The notes below the pieces were generated by a model. The model saw nothing but the letters and a program-made list of their open reading frames with translations, did not search any database and was not told the origin of the DNA. 64,000 bases of DNA from Ziziphus jujuba (taxonomy: Eukaryota > Streptophyta > Magnoliopsida > Rosales > Rhamnaceae): contig NC_083384.1 of the NCBI RefSeq assembly GCF_031755915.1, positions 24,569,001 through 24,633,000 of the forward strand, given 5' to 3'. Position 1 is the stretch's first letter; every line of letters begins with the position of its first letter. The translations under genes and the position numbers were made by a program. This document shows positions 46,011 to 57,630 of the stretch, one piece after another.

Positions 46011-47100
46011 TAGCCTTTGTGATACGAACCTAGGTCGATTTGCTCCTAAACCCGTATTAAACTAGCCCGGATCGAAATTAAATTCAAATTCTAGTGACCA
46101 TAATGACCCCTAATCAACTTGTGAATAGAAACCTTGGTATATGTCGAAGACGTCACAATAGGTTATAGATTGTTCTATTGATAAGCCAAACTAAAACATT
46201 CGTTGTCTATTTGGTGTTTTAGGTGTTCTAAAAGTACAAAGAGAAATCTTTCTCGCAATAATTTTTCTGGATGAATAATGTAGTGCCTTTTATTGAGAAA
46301 ATAAGCCTTTAAGTAGGCTAAAGTAACAAAAATCAAAAACTCTAAAAACAATAAGTAAAACCGACAAATATAGCTAAGACCATGATGTGGCCGAATTTCA
46401 CAAGTCTTTTCTAATCTAATTTGTATTAATTAACTCCTTAATTTTGAAAGAGGAATTAATTAATTTACAATCAAAAATATTAAAATTCAACCTTCCTAAT
46501 AAATTTTTCCAGCAAATAATTAAATAAAAATAAAATATTATTTCCTAAAACAAAAGTCAAATTTCATATTTGGAAAGTAGTTGCTTAGCTTTCCCAATAA
46601 GCTATCCTTATCCAATTTCCAGCTAAGTTAGGCTCCAAATCTGATCTAATATGCCTTGTAAGATGCCTAGTAGGATTAGAACTGGTCCCCACACATTGTC
46701 ATTGATTGGAATGATTAAAGCTTGCTTCGAATGCAAGTAACCCCTTCCCAATACATTTGCAAAATCCGGCCAATGTGGAAGCTTGGACGCTAATCATGTA
46801 AAGCTTACTTGGGGTTCCTAGCTTCTACCTTGGCATGATTTCATGGCCTTTTGGTGAGCTCAAACACATTCATAGGACAACAAACTCACCCCTTTCTACC
46901 CGAAGTCCTCAAATGCACTAAAACAGCTTCCCGGGTCCATTTTTGCCTTCACAACTTGGATGTTCAGCACGGGCTTAGAATATTTTGATATTAATACTTC
47001 TTTTTGAGATTTAATTACTCTTTGTATAAATTTAATAAGATTGTCCTTAAACCTCTTAGCTTGAGCTCTAGTAATTGGTCCAGTTTTCAGTTGCACAGGA
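46010..47100 (-). mobile_element. gypsy remnant (pol C-terminal tail plus LTR-like DNA) nested in Athila gag
   Basis: On the minus strand 47096-46896 reads LKTGPITRAQAKRFKDNLIK and then SVVKAKMDPGSCFSAFEDFG-like sequence, the tail found at the end of chromovirus-like polyproteins and similar to 22740-22815. It is followed by about 880 bp of non-coding DNA with LTR-like organisation. No target duplication could be assigned. Confidence 0.55.
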
Positions 47101-48113
47101 TCAGCACCCCAACAAGTAGTTGGTTGTATGGGTACGAACAGGTTCTCATCACTCTGAAAGTTAATTGTAGCTATATTCTCAAGTAATGCATATGCCTCAC
47201 CCTAGCTTTTTCCCATCAAAACTCTAACAACAATATCAATCATAAAGCAAGTGGTTCCACCTAAACCATTATAGAAAGTTTAAATTTACAATTACTTTCG
47301 TAAGTCATAGTGATGACACTTCGTCGATAACTCATTGTATTGCTCCCATGGCTCATAAAGTAACTCTCCATGATATTGAACAAAAGTAGTAATATCATTC
47401 CTTAAATGTGCAATCTTAGCATGCTGTAAAAACTTAGCAAAGATTTTTCACGCCAAGACATCCTAAGTAGAGACCAAACCTGGAGGTAGAGAATTAAGCC
47501 ACTTTGTCGCCTTGTCCTGAAATGAGAATGGAAAGAACCATTGGCAAATAGCATCTTCACTCATTTCATTAAGGTTTAATGTATCATAAATCTCCAAGAA
47601 GTTTGTAATATGAGTATGAGTATCATCATTTGGTAAGCCTCCAAACTGTTTGGACTTTTAAATCATAGTAATTAGAGCTGGCTTGATCTTAAAGTTAAAA
47701 TGCATTCAATGTCATTCTCCTTACACTAGCCAAATTTTCATTAAATTTAAGGTGCAACATAATCCTTTAAAGCTATATTTACTCTATCAACTGCTTGCTC
47801 GTCTCTTTTAACCACTGAAACCTCTTTAATTTCCTCAATATTAATAGTATAAGTGGTAATTTTGCTTTATTCCTTTTTCATCTTCTTCCTTCTTCTTCTT
47901 CTTCAAATTCTTGAGTGCACACTCCATTTTAAGGTCATATGGCTCAAGAGTTAAATTGCTTGACCTTACTACTACCATGTACTAGTAGCACCCATGAAGA
48001 AAAAGAAATAAACAAAACACAAGTTAGTGAAAAAGAAACAAATTTTTTTAAAAAAAAAAAATCTTAATTAGCACAATAAAAGACTAAAATAATATTAGTA
48101 GAAAATAACTTAA
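47101..48113 (-). pseudogene. Athila gag N-terminal region
   Basis: From about 47960 downward: the leader with LKKKKKEEDEK, then HFNFKIKPALITMI, KQFGGLPNDDTHTHITNFLE, IYDTLNLNEMSEDAICQWF, DKATKWLNSLPPGLVST, LRNDITTFVQYHGELLYEPW, TFYNGLGGTTCFMID, and GEAYALLENIATINFQ. The order is that of Athila gag. Stops and small shifts break it. The same start is found after LTR B (24959-25513). Confidence 0.85.
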
Positions 48114-48130
48114 TCCCCAACAATGGTGCA
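48114..48130 (-). other. Athila primer binding site
   Basis: The minus strand reads TGCACCATTGTTGGGGA next to LTR copy C. This is a decayed form of the TGGCGCCGTTGCCGGGGA-type site used by Athila (tRNA-Asp). Confidence 0.75.
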
Positions 48131-48137
48131 AAAAACT

Positions 48138-49449
48138 TGATATGTTTTTTTGCAAGTATACGAATTGTTCACACTAATATATAAATATCATCCCACAAAG
48201 ATTGGTTACCACTAATTACAAACCTAATCTAACTTTTAGTGTTATCAAGAAAAATCAATTAAAGAAGAACTTAAACTAAATTAAAACAATCTAAGAAACA
48301 ATAATGCTAAACAAGTTCTAACCCAATTTAAATAAGAACTAGTACTTTAGACTTCATCAATATTTTCACTAGTCTAAATTAGTTTACTTAATTCCAATTG
48401 TAGCTATCCTAAGTTTACCATTAAATTACCTACATTGCTATTTATCTCTCTTGAGTTGAATAGTATGTTTAATGTTAACCAAATTATCAAATCACTTATA
48501 TCTAACTTGATCAACAAACAATCTATTGAGTTCAAATAATGCATATGGCAAAAACTCAATTGTACCTTTCAGTCTTAATGTATGCAATTTAATGGATCTA
48601 TGCACAAACTTATATTTCTCCATATCAAACTCATGCAATTTAATCATTCATACAATTGGCCAGATTTAGTAAAAGTATTAAGAATAAAACTAAAATTGAA
48701 CTTTAATAGATAACAAGCAAATAACTATCTACAAACTAATTCAAACTAGTTCCACACTACTTGATCTAAGCTCTTGTTGATTGTTTAATTGCACATGATT
48801 GTAACAAGGTTAAACATGTCTATAATGTAATCAACCATTGTAACGAACAAAGTAAAAATCAATATTCAACAGGTATTTTACAACATAAGAAAACTCATGA
48901 AGACTAAGATTGAAGATAGAAGCTTGAAGTTGCAATCCTCTTGGATAGATGTTCTCCTTCTTCTTGCCCTTACTCTTTAAATGCTAACCTTGTTCTTTTT
49001 CGCTTTATGTACACTTCTCCAAAATATTCAAAACCCATCACACGTAATTTCCTGTCTCTTTTTTCTAAGGCTCTCTAAAAAATAACCCTACTTGCCAAAA
49101 CTCGACATAGCATTGCAACTCTGCTTCTTGGCCGTCATGGTTCTGAAGCTTTGAAAATCATTACGTACGAACCTTGACTAGTGCCATGACTATCTTGCTT
49201 GAGTGTTGTGGCACTTGAGCTATTGGAAAATTGATCTTGCCGATTGCCTTTTAAAGTGTTGTGACTCTAAAAATAGAGTGTTGTGGCTCGCTACTAATTT
49301 TTGGATGCTTACATTTACCAAACTACTAAACACAACCCAACATGTAAAAACAACAAAACACACATAAAACTAATAAAAAGTGCACTCAAGAACTCACAAA
49401 TTACATAGCTTAGAGGGTAAGTTAAAGTGATATAAAAACAACTTATCAG
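48138..49449 (-). repeat. Athila-type LTR, copy C (5' LTR), uninterrupted
   Basis: 1312 bp with TGATA...TATCA ends in plus orientation. It is the intact reference for copies A and B and shows the empty sites for the hAT (48298-48305), the copia (about 48285-48290) and the MULE-like insertion (about 48430). It is followed by PBS and gag, so it is a 5' LTR. Confidence 0.9.
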
Positions 49450-49475
49450 TTTTCTTGAACAAGACACATAACAAA

Positions 49476-49765
49476 TCCATATTCTAATAACTAATAAAGG
49501 GTTCTCTATGAGGACATGCTAGTAATTACTTCCACGAGTTATGATCCAAGTTTGAATTACTTCATCTAGACCTATTCGAAATATTTTCCAACCCAACTAA
49601 CTTGATCCAGGCCCAATCCATTGAGATGATATGAAGGCCATTCGGTCGGTCAGCGGGTATATCGATCACTAACCAACCTATTTGGACGGCCAACAACTTC
49701 AAGAATGCCCAACTTGAACAATATCCTAACCAACCGAATATGGCTAAAAAAAATGATCAAATATT
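49476..49765. repeat. direct repeat, copy 1
   Basis: It begins AATCCATATTCTAATAACTAA and ends near AATATGGCTAAAAAAAATG. A diverged second copy in the same orientation is at 50388-51462, interrupted by a MITE. Identity of the source is unknown; no coding sequence. Confidence 0.75.
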
Positions 49766-50119
49766 GTAGGTAGATAATGGATCCTTTAATGAACAAATTA
49801 TCACAAATACAAACTAACCAACCAAAAAAAAAAAAAAAACTATTATATTATTCACCAAATAATTTGGTAAATAATTTCAAGTATTATAAAAACTAAATAG
49901 TAAATATCTAATATGTATAATTTTTTTCTCATATACTTATTGTACAACCATTCTACATATAAAACCATTTATAATTGAACATCCAATAATTGTTATTTTG
50001 TAGAACCATATATTTTATTTTGATGTTACACAAAATTTCATATAATATATTTGTTGATGAAGCACAAAATTATAAGTAATCATGTTTAAGTTACATGTAA
50101 TTACTGGTTGGTTGATGCC

Positions 50120-50260
50120 GTATAATGTTAAGTTTTACTATATATTTGGAAAAAAAAAATACTAGAAGTTTCAGCTAAAAGTTTATAAAGGCAATACATT
50201 CAAATAAAATAATTGAATAAAATGTAAAATAAATTTCAAAACTTCATATATATTTTTTTG
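50120..50260. repeat. second copy of the copia 3' region segment at 45308-45440
   Basis: AATGTTAAGTTTTACTATAT followed by GGAAAAA, TTTCAGCTAAA, AAAGGCAATACA and AAATTTCAAAA occur in the same order in both places. The segment at 45308 lies after copia RNase H, so this may be a scrap of a related copia 3' end. Confidence 0.6.
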
Positions 50261-50387
50261 CCCCTTCCTATTTTTTTTTTTTTTTTTTTTGGTGGTTTAA
50301 ATTGAACCAATCTTCCTGAAGAAGATGAACTTCTTATACGAAGCTTAAGGAAAAATATAAAACACTCTATTTGACATGAAAAATTCC

Positions 50388-51462
50388 TTTATCTAATAAC
50401 TAATAAATGGTTCTCTACGAAAACAACCTAGTCAGTCATTGCTTCCTCAAGCTAGGGGTGGACATGAATTGGGTTAGTTCGGTTTTGCACCGAAATACAA
50501 TCCAATCCATACTTAACGGTTTTTTTAATATGCAATCCAAAATAGACCATTAAAACGTGAAATCCAAACCAAACCAAACTATTTATGATCGGTTTGGTTT
50601 GGATTGGTTGATCAGTTTAAAACTTACTAATTTATAAATATATAATACAAATAAAAAATTTTCCAAATATAAAATATAAATAATAAATTATAATTATCCA
50701 AATATAAAATATAATTAGAATAATACAACATAGTCTATAATGAAAAATAAAGAAGAAAATGTAGCAAATGATATACATCATGCACTTATCAAGTTGCAAG
50801 CATTAATGTTATCATCTCACTCCTACAAAATCAAATTAAAATTGTTAGAACAAATAATGTAAAATAATACATTCATCAAAATTCATTCACTCAAGAATCG
50901 ATTTGGAATTTGGGGATGTAAAAAAATATATATATTAAAAATTAATATATAAAAATGGAAAAAAAATATTTAAAAATTAATATATAAAAATGAAAAAATA
51001 TTAAAATTTATATATAAAAATGAAAAGAATAAAAAATATATATAATTTTTTTAATTATATAATATATTATTTGGATTGGATTTGATTTATATTTCTAATT
51101 CATAATCAATCCAATCCATATAATTTATAATATTTTAAACTCAATCCAATCCAATTGATGTAAAAATTCAATCCAAACCGTTAAAAATTGATTGGATTGG
51201 AAGGATTGAACAGATTGAATTGAATTTTGCCCATCCGTACCTCAAGCTATGACCCAAGTTTGAATCTCTTCATCTAGCTCAGACCAAAATACTCATTAAC
51301 TTGACCAACCTAATCCAAACTAATGCATTTGGACAGAGTACCAAGGCCATCAGTTAGCAAACGTTATAGTTATTACCAACCCGATCTGTTCTAGGCGACC
51401 AATTGGTTCTGCCTACCCAAGCATACCCGAACAATCGAATATGGCTACAAAAAATGTTCAAA
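50388..51462. repeat. direct repeat, copy 2, interrupted by a hAT MITE
   Basis: The pieces 50388-50452 and 51248-51462 are collinear with 49476-49765. The interruption is exactly the MITE plus one copy of its target duplication. Confidence 0.75.
50453..51239. mobile_element. non-autonomous hAT element (MITE), 787 bp
   Basis: The ends are TAGGGGTGGACA and, on the reverse strand, TACGGATGGGCA (9 of 12 identical). It is flanked by perfect 8-bp duplications CCTCAAGC (50445-50452 and 51240-51247). The interior is AT-rich with repeated GGATTGGATT-type motifs near both ends in inverted sense. No ORF. The uninterrupted copy at about 49540 is a natural empty site. Confidence 0.92.
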
Positions 51463-52758
51463 TATTTAAAGTACCAAGGCTTCCATCGTCCTGATTCATT
51501 GTGAACACTCAATCACTGTGCAGCCGATGTCTTTGTTTAAAGTATAACAAGTATTTTATTTATTTAATATATGCGTGAAATGCTTTCTAAACAAAAAATG
51601 TTGAGTTGTATTTGCTTTAATTCGCTTGTATATTTAAATCTTTTGTTGTTTTTGTGCTTTTGTGTTTTCTTTTTTTTATTTTTTTTGTTTTTCTCTTTTC
51701 TTTTTGCCTTATATGTATAAACATCAAAGAAACGACTTTTTAACTTACTTTCATTTTTATGGGCCGTTAGGTGATCTATTGGGTTTTTCATTTTGTTTTT
51801 GGGGGCGCTTTTAATGGGTCCATGAAAATGAACTCAATATAAATAGTTATTACAATTAAATTTTTTCTTTTCTTCGGATGAATCTAGATTGGGTAACTCG
51901 ATTGATCTAACCCAGTTTTAATTAGGTTTAGTTGGTTCGGCTCTGCTTTAGTTTCGGTCAGGTTTGATTCTATGTTCTTTTTTTTTTTTTTTTTTTCTTT
52001 TCCCCCAACCCCGAGGGTGTTATGTTGGATTGAAATTTTAACAAAAAACAAACCAGCGTAACCCCTGTAGCTATCTCCATCCTTCCAACCAAATATAATA
52101 ATAATAATAATAATAAATTGGATAAAATTAACATCGTTTCTTTTTTTATTAATTGAATAAAGGTAAAATTTCATGTAAATCCTCTATCTTGATTACATTT
52201 CAACCCACGCTTTAAAAAGAATATCATTGATCTCTCATCTCTTAATTTCTACCAATTAAACGCCATAATTATAATTTTACAATATTATTTAATTTTAAAA
52301 TATTAATTTTTAACCTTCTTTGAACATTTGATTGTTAAAATAAATTAATAAAAACTGATATATAAATATTGAATAATAATTTTTTAAAAAAATATGAATT
52401 AAATTGTCTTTGAATAAAATATTAAATTTTAACCTCCCTTTAATGATAGATTTTAAAAAAAAATGTGTATCTAAATATAATTGTGGTAAAATTAATAAGT
52501 TTAAATCAAATTTACTATTGAATAAAACAAAGGAAGGTATTTCAAAGTTGAAAAAGCAATTTGATCCTTTAAAGAAATTTGTTCAATTGATAAGTAACGC
52601 CTATACTTGAGAAGTTGCAAGAAAGCAGCAATTTGAGCCAGGTTATCTCCTCCCCTTACTAAAACGACGTGGTGATATAGCAACTGTCAATTGCTGTATT
52701 AGCTAGCTATGCATAACATCATCAACTTTCTTCGTTCTTGTTATTGTACCAGAATATT
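51463..52758. other. intergenic region upstream of the PPR gene
   Basis: AT-rich with T and A runs and a (TAA)n stretch at about 52096-52116. No transposon end or gene recognised. It should contain the promoter of the PPR gene, but no element stands out. Confidence 0.5.
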
Positions 52759-54498
52759 ATGAGCAGAATTCTTGCCCAAAAACTCCAAACATTGTTGAAT
52801 CAATTTCTAGCTCTTAACCAGCTTAAACAAATTCATGCAGTCCTCATCACAAACGGTCTTAACCACTTTGAGAACCTCTTGGCTCGTCAATTACTACTCT
52901 CAACTGCTAACTACTCTCTGTATGTTGCTCAGTATTTCCAACAAATTCTTCAACGCTTGCAAAACCCAGATGCCTTTACGTGGAGTTGTGCTATACGGTT
53001 TTTCTCCCTCCATGGCCAATTCAAAACTTCCTTTTCTATTCATGTTCAAATGCAGAGACTAGGACTTTGTCCAAGTAGTTTTTCCTTGTCATCTTCATTG
53101 AAGGCATGTGCTAGGATGTTGAATGAGAGCGGTGGAGTTTCGGTTCATGCCCAGGTTTATAAGTATGGATTCTGTCGTTGTGTTTATGTGCAGACAGCCC
53201 TTGTCGATCTTTATTCGAAACTGGGTGATATGAAGAATGCACAGAAGGTGTTTGATGGAATGCTGGAGAAGAACGTGGTTTCTTGGAATTCTATCTTATC
53301 TGGGTATTTGAAATCTGGGAATTTGGAAAAGGCCCAAAGGGTGTTTGATGAAATTCCGAGGAAAGATGTTGTATCATGGAACTCTATAGTATCAGGTTAT
53401 GCAAAGATAGGGAAAATGGATGAGGCGTTATTTTTGTTTCAACAGATGCCTGAGAGGAATTTGTCCTCCTGGAATACAGTGATCAGTGGATATGTGAACT
53501 GTGGGAGCATGGAATCAGCACGAAGCATTTTTGATTCCATGCCCATAAAAAATAATGTTTCTTGGATTACGATGATTTCTGGGTATTCAAAATGTGGCAA
53601 CATTGAGTCAGCTCGACTGCTCTTTGATCAGATGAATGAGAAAGACCTCTTCTCATATAATGCCATGATAGCGTGCTATGCACAAAATGGCCAACCGAAG
53701 GAGGCCCTTGGCCTGTTTAATCAAATACTCGAACTGGACAGTAAAATTCAACCTGATGAGATGACTTTGGTTAGTGTTTTATCTGCTTGTTCACAACTGG
53801 GGGACCTGAGACTTGGATTTTGGATTGAGTCATATATTAATAAGCATAGAATTCATTTGGATGATCATCTGGCTACTGCTTTCATTGACTTGTATGCAAA
53901 ATGTGGAAACATTGATAAGGCATATGAGCTGTTTCGTGGCTTAGGAAAGAAGGATTTGGTTGCTTATTCTGCAATGATATTGGGATGTGGAATAAATGGT
54001 AAGGCAATTGATGCAATCGAGTTGTTTGAAGAGATGATAAATGCCCAAATTTGCCCAAATCTAGTTACCTATACAGGGCTTCTAACTGCCTATAGCCATG
54101 CTGGTTTAGTTGAAAAAGGCTACCAGTGTTTTGACTCCATGAAAGACCATGGCGTATCACCTTCAGCTGATCACTACAGCATTATGGTTGACCTTTTAGG
54201 CAGGGCAGGAAGATTAGAAGAAGCATATGAGTTGATAAAAAGCATGCCATTACAGCCTCATGCTGGTGTTTGGGGTGCTTTGCTTCTTGCTTGTAGGTTA
54301 CATAACAATGTCCAGCTCGGGGAAATTGCTGCTTGGAATTGCTTTAAATTGGAGCCTGATACAACTGGCTATTGTTCTCTTCTTTCCAACATATATGCTT
54401 CTGTTGAGAGGTGGGATGATGCGGGGAGAATGAGAAAGGTTGTCGATGAAAAAGGATTTACCAAAATACCTGGGTGTAGCTGGATGGAATCAGTTTGA
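52759..54498 (+). CDS. E-class pentatricopeptide repeat protein, At4g22760-like
   Basis: An intronless ORF of 579 residues. I take the ATG at 52759 (MSRILAQKLQ) as start because the in-frame sequence upstream to 52738 has only TTG codons. PLS-type PPR repeats run from about residue 60 to 470, with repeated SWN-x3-SGY cores (VVSWNSILSGY, VVSWNSIVSGY, LSSWNTVISGY, NVSWITMISGY) and PDEMTLVSVLSACSQLGDL. The C-terminal E motif is recognisable (VDLLGRAGRLEEAYELIKSM, WGALLLACRLHNN, GCSWMESV). The protein ends right after it, so there is no DYW deaminase domain. Family members bind organellar RNA, and the E type is associated with C-to-U editing together with a DYW partner. The N-terminus contains LKQIHAVLIT and is probably preceded by a short targeting segment; destination is not determined. 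No disruption seen. The closest named relative from memory is Arabidopsis At4g22760. Confidence 0.96.
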   Translation: MSRILAQKLQTLLNQFLALNQLKQIHAVLITNGLNHFENLLARQLLLSTANYSLYVAQYFQQILQRLQNPDAFTWSCAIRFFSLHGQFKTSFSIHVQMQRLGLCPSSFSLSSSLKACARMLNESGGVSVHAQVYKYGFCRCVYVQTALVDLYSKLGDMKNAQKVFDGMLEKNVVSWNSILSGYLKSGNLEKAQRVFDEIPRKDVVSWNSIVSGYAKIGKMDEALFLFQQMPERNLSSWNTVISGYVNCGSMESARSIFDSMPIKNNVSWITMISGYSKCGNIESARLLFDQMNEKDLFSYNAMIACYAQNGQPKEALGLFNQILELDSKIQPDEMTLVSVLSACSQLGDLRLGFWIESYINKHRIHLDDHLATAFIDLYAKCGNIDKAYELFRGLGKKDLVAYSAMILGCGINGKAIDAIELFEEMINAQICPNLVTYTGLLTAYSHAGLVEKGYQCFDSMKDHGVSPSADHYSIMVDLLGRAGRLEEAYELIKSMPLQPHAGVWGALLLACRLHNNVQLGEIAAWNCFKLEPDTTGYCSLLSNIYASVERWDDAGRMRKVVDEKGFTKIPGCSWMESV

Positions 54499-56062
54499 CA
54501 TTTTTACAAATTGAAGATCAGGCATAGAATCGTGCTTAAAGATATTAAAACTTGAATCTTTTTGGGTTTTCATGATGGCGGCTTGATATTTCTGATCCCG
54601 ATTCTTCTATTGTTAGGCGTACAGAATCCCTTACTCAAGTTAAAATGCCTAGAAGCCATTAGACTTGTCAGAGATATAAAAAGAAGATAGGAAAGAAGAA
54701 TTGATCAACGTTTATCTTCTTCAAGATGATAGTTCTAGAGTTTGAAGATTGTCTTCTTCATTGTGGTAGACAGGAATATTTCTTTTTGGAGTGAAGTGCT
54801 CTGCCAAGGCGAATTGATCAACGTTTATGGATTAGTTTCAGAAACACGAGTGTGCAAAAGATCACATGCCTTCTCTTTTACTTGTCCTCGCCCTATTCTT
54901 TGATTCTTTGGTAAATTAAGAATCATGAATACAACTTTTTTATGTCATCAACTCCCTCACTTGTAGCATGTAATGTTAGATTCGGACGCGACTGATGATA
55001 AAGTCATGCCAGAAACATCTAAAGACCTAGGAAATTCCACAATAAATTTTCATCCCTCCAACAATTGTTAAATTCACCTGCAAGAATTTGTATAGAATTT
55101 AGTAATGATGCAATAGTATTATTGGACACTAGGGTGGACCTATGTTGGACTTTCAAAGAGATCCCAATAGTAAGTTTGTAAGGTTTATCCTCTTACTATT
55201 GTAATTTATTCGGAAGCGATGGGTCTGATTGAATTGGTAGAACCTGAAAAGTATGCTTTTAGGCGTAATTTTGGATATGGATAGGTGATTAGCCACTCTC
55301 AATAGTTACCATTTTGGAAGAAATGCTTGGATGGCTTTTACATTAGTTGGTATCAAAATTTTGAGGTCTCTAGATGAGGAAAAATGATGCAAAAGCGTTG
55401 CCATATACAGGTATTTGATTTTGAATCATAGATAGGAGTCCATTGCACCATTTTCAACAGTTGCAATTTTTGTAAAAAATATTTGGGTTCTTTTTACATC
55501 AGGTTAGTCTTGAAAATTTTTATTCAAAACAATGTCCATCCATGTGGATCCAGACTTTAGTCTTCATGTATATAATACAGTCCCACAATTAAAGGAGAAA
55601 ATTGGAGTCTAAAATTATTTAGTACAAGTCTAAGCTTGTAATCGTCGGCAAATGGGAAAAGTTTGCCTATTTTTCTAGTCTCCTTTATGTATGGTTCATG
55701 CCTAGCAATTATCTTTATGTTGTAGTGTATTAAACATTAGAGTAATGGATGACTTGTCAAAATCAATTTCAAATGCATTTCTGAAATATTATTTGTTTGT
55801 GGTCTGCAACAGGTAACCCAAAATTAAGGGAAAAGCAAATGATCTGTTGATCATTGGAATATAATATTTGAAACTTTGTATTGCATGCCTGTGAAGATTT
55901 CCTTTCCTGTAAATAAAACTTAACGCAAGATTTCATGCTTCGAGGGTGAAGAAAAATAAAAAGGATGAGCTTTGCCTTTACGTATATAATTGGAAGGTGA
56001 TTAAGAGAATTATGATATCATACTAACAGCCAAGCCGTCATTGTAATGACCATCAATCAAAC
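54499..56062. other. PPR downstream/intergenic region
   Basis: No ORF. An AATAAA hexamer at about 55913 is a possible poly(A) signal but is far from the stop codon, so the true 3' end is unknown. No transposon recognised. Confidence 0.45.
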
Positions 56063-56090
56063 AACATTTGCTTATGTGTTCATCAAAAAA

Positions 56091-56129
<39 letters not shown>

Positions 56130-56141
56130 ATTTGCTTATGT
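56063..56141 (+). mobile_element. poly(A)-only retroposition insert with 15-bp TSD
   Basis: AACATTTGCTTATGT occurs at 56063-56077 and again at 56127-56141. Between them are only GTTCATCAAAAAAC and about 35 further A residues. Long target duplications flanking a bare A tail are the signature of target-primed reverse transcription by a LINE, here with an extremely 5'-truncated product. Confidence 0.7.
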
Positions 56142-57625
56142 AAGCCTCTATATATATATATATATATATAGTTAGTAAGCATTCCTTTTACAAATTAGTG
56201 GGCCGGTTTTAATTTATATAAAATATATACATAGAGAGTTACGGTCTCTTGCAAATATGTTTCAAACATGAAGTTAAGATCATATGTGCTTACCAAAGAA
56301 AATTAAAACCAAAACCATATACACGCTAGCTGATGTAGCATGTGCTATGAAGAACACCGCAATTAATAACTTTTTTAAATAAAAAAAGGAAAAAGAAAAA
56401 TGCCAAGGCATAGTTTTGGTCATCAAGGCATTGGTAATGGAGGCATGGTGGGAATTTTGAGGTCGGTTTGGTCGGCTACGTGATTTTGTCAAACTTTCGA
56501 GATGGTGGTTTGAACTTTGCGATTTGAAGACTCAGTTTGTTTCAAGAACATTGGTTTTTTCTCTTTTTCAATGGAAAATATTATTCCTAATAAATAAAAT
56601 AAGTTCGTTTAATTACTTTGTATTTCAATATGACAAATAATTTCATTTTATTAAATTTGTAACTACGATTTACATATATATATATATATATATATTATCT
56701 CAGCTATGGGTGCAGTCAGTATCATCATTTCCATTTTGTGTCTCTATCATCTACAGTGCAATATATTTTTAAATTGAGTTTTTATTTCTAAAATTATTTA
56801 ATCAATTAAATATATAGTTTTAAAAAAAAAAAAAAAGAATATACATATATGGTTTTGTTATAACAAAGGAGTTGCCGAACTTATGATCAGTGATGTTACC
56901 TGTAATTTTGGCAATTTAATTTTTTTCTATTATACATGTAATTCATTGGTGGATTGCTAGGTTTATTTTTAATCTAACCATTGTTGATTGTGGCAAAATT
57001 TTACATATATATAAAATAAAATAATAATAATAATAATAATAAAAAGGTATAGTGGGTTTTTTTAATGTGCATAACAAAATTATATATACGATTTTGAACT
57101 GGTTTTATTTTATGTTGAGAAGTCCTAACATGAGAAATGTTATTGTTGCCATTTATATCCTAAATTGTTAGTTTTAAATTATTAATTAAATGCCCCATCT
57201 TTGACACTTAATACATCAGCATATTTACATCAAAGTCGAAGATCTCACCTAACCAATAACACTTTTTATAGAATATGAAAATAAATATATAAAACTAACA
57301 TTATATAATTCACTGAATTAAGAACTGTAAAAACTCCAACCTACCATTTCTCTTTAAAAACAAAACCCCAAAATAAAAAATGATATAAATAAATAATAAA
57401 GGGAATGTCTCCGTTCGAATAAAGATTAATCTAAAGCGTGCTTTGTTCCTGAAAAACCAGTAAAAATGGAAGGCACATCAACCAAAAATATAATAATAAT
57501 AATAATAAAGAAAGAGAGAAGATAAAGAAAGGGACAGAGACAGAGAGAGTAAATGGCATTTCTGCAAATTGAACAGAATTGTCAGGACAGAGAAGGACGT
57601 TAACTTCAAAAAAATAAAAAATAAA

Positions 57626-57630
<5 letters not shown>
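56142..57630. other. intergenic region upstream of the At4g22758-like gene
   Basis: AT-rich with TA runs (56149-56170, 56677-56695) and ATA/TAA triplet runs (about 57020-57045 and 57490-57510). No gene or transposon recognised. Confidence 0.5.

Noticed and set aside
52835..53062. Plus ORF overlapping the PPR gene
   Set aside because: Shadow in another frame of the PPR coding sequence.
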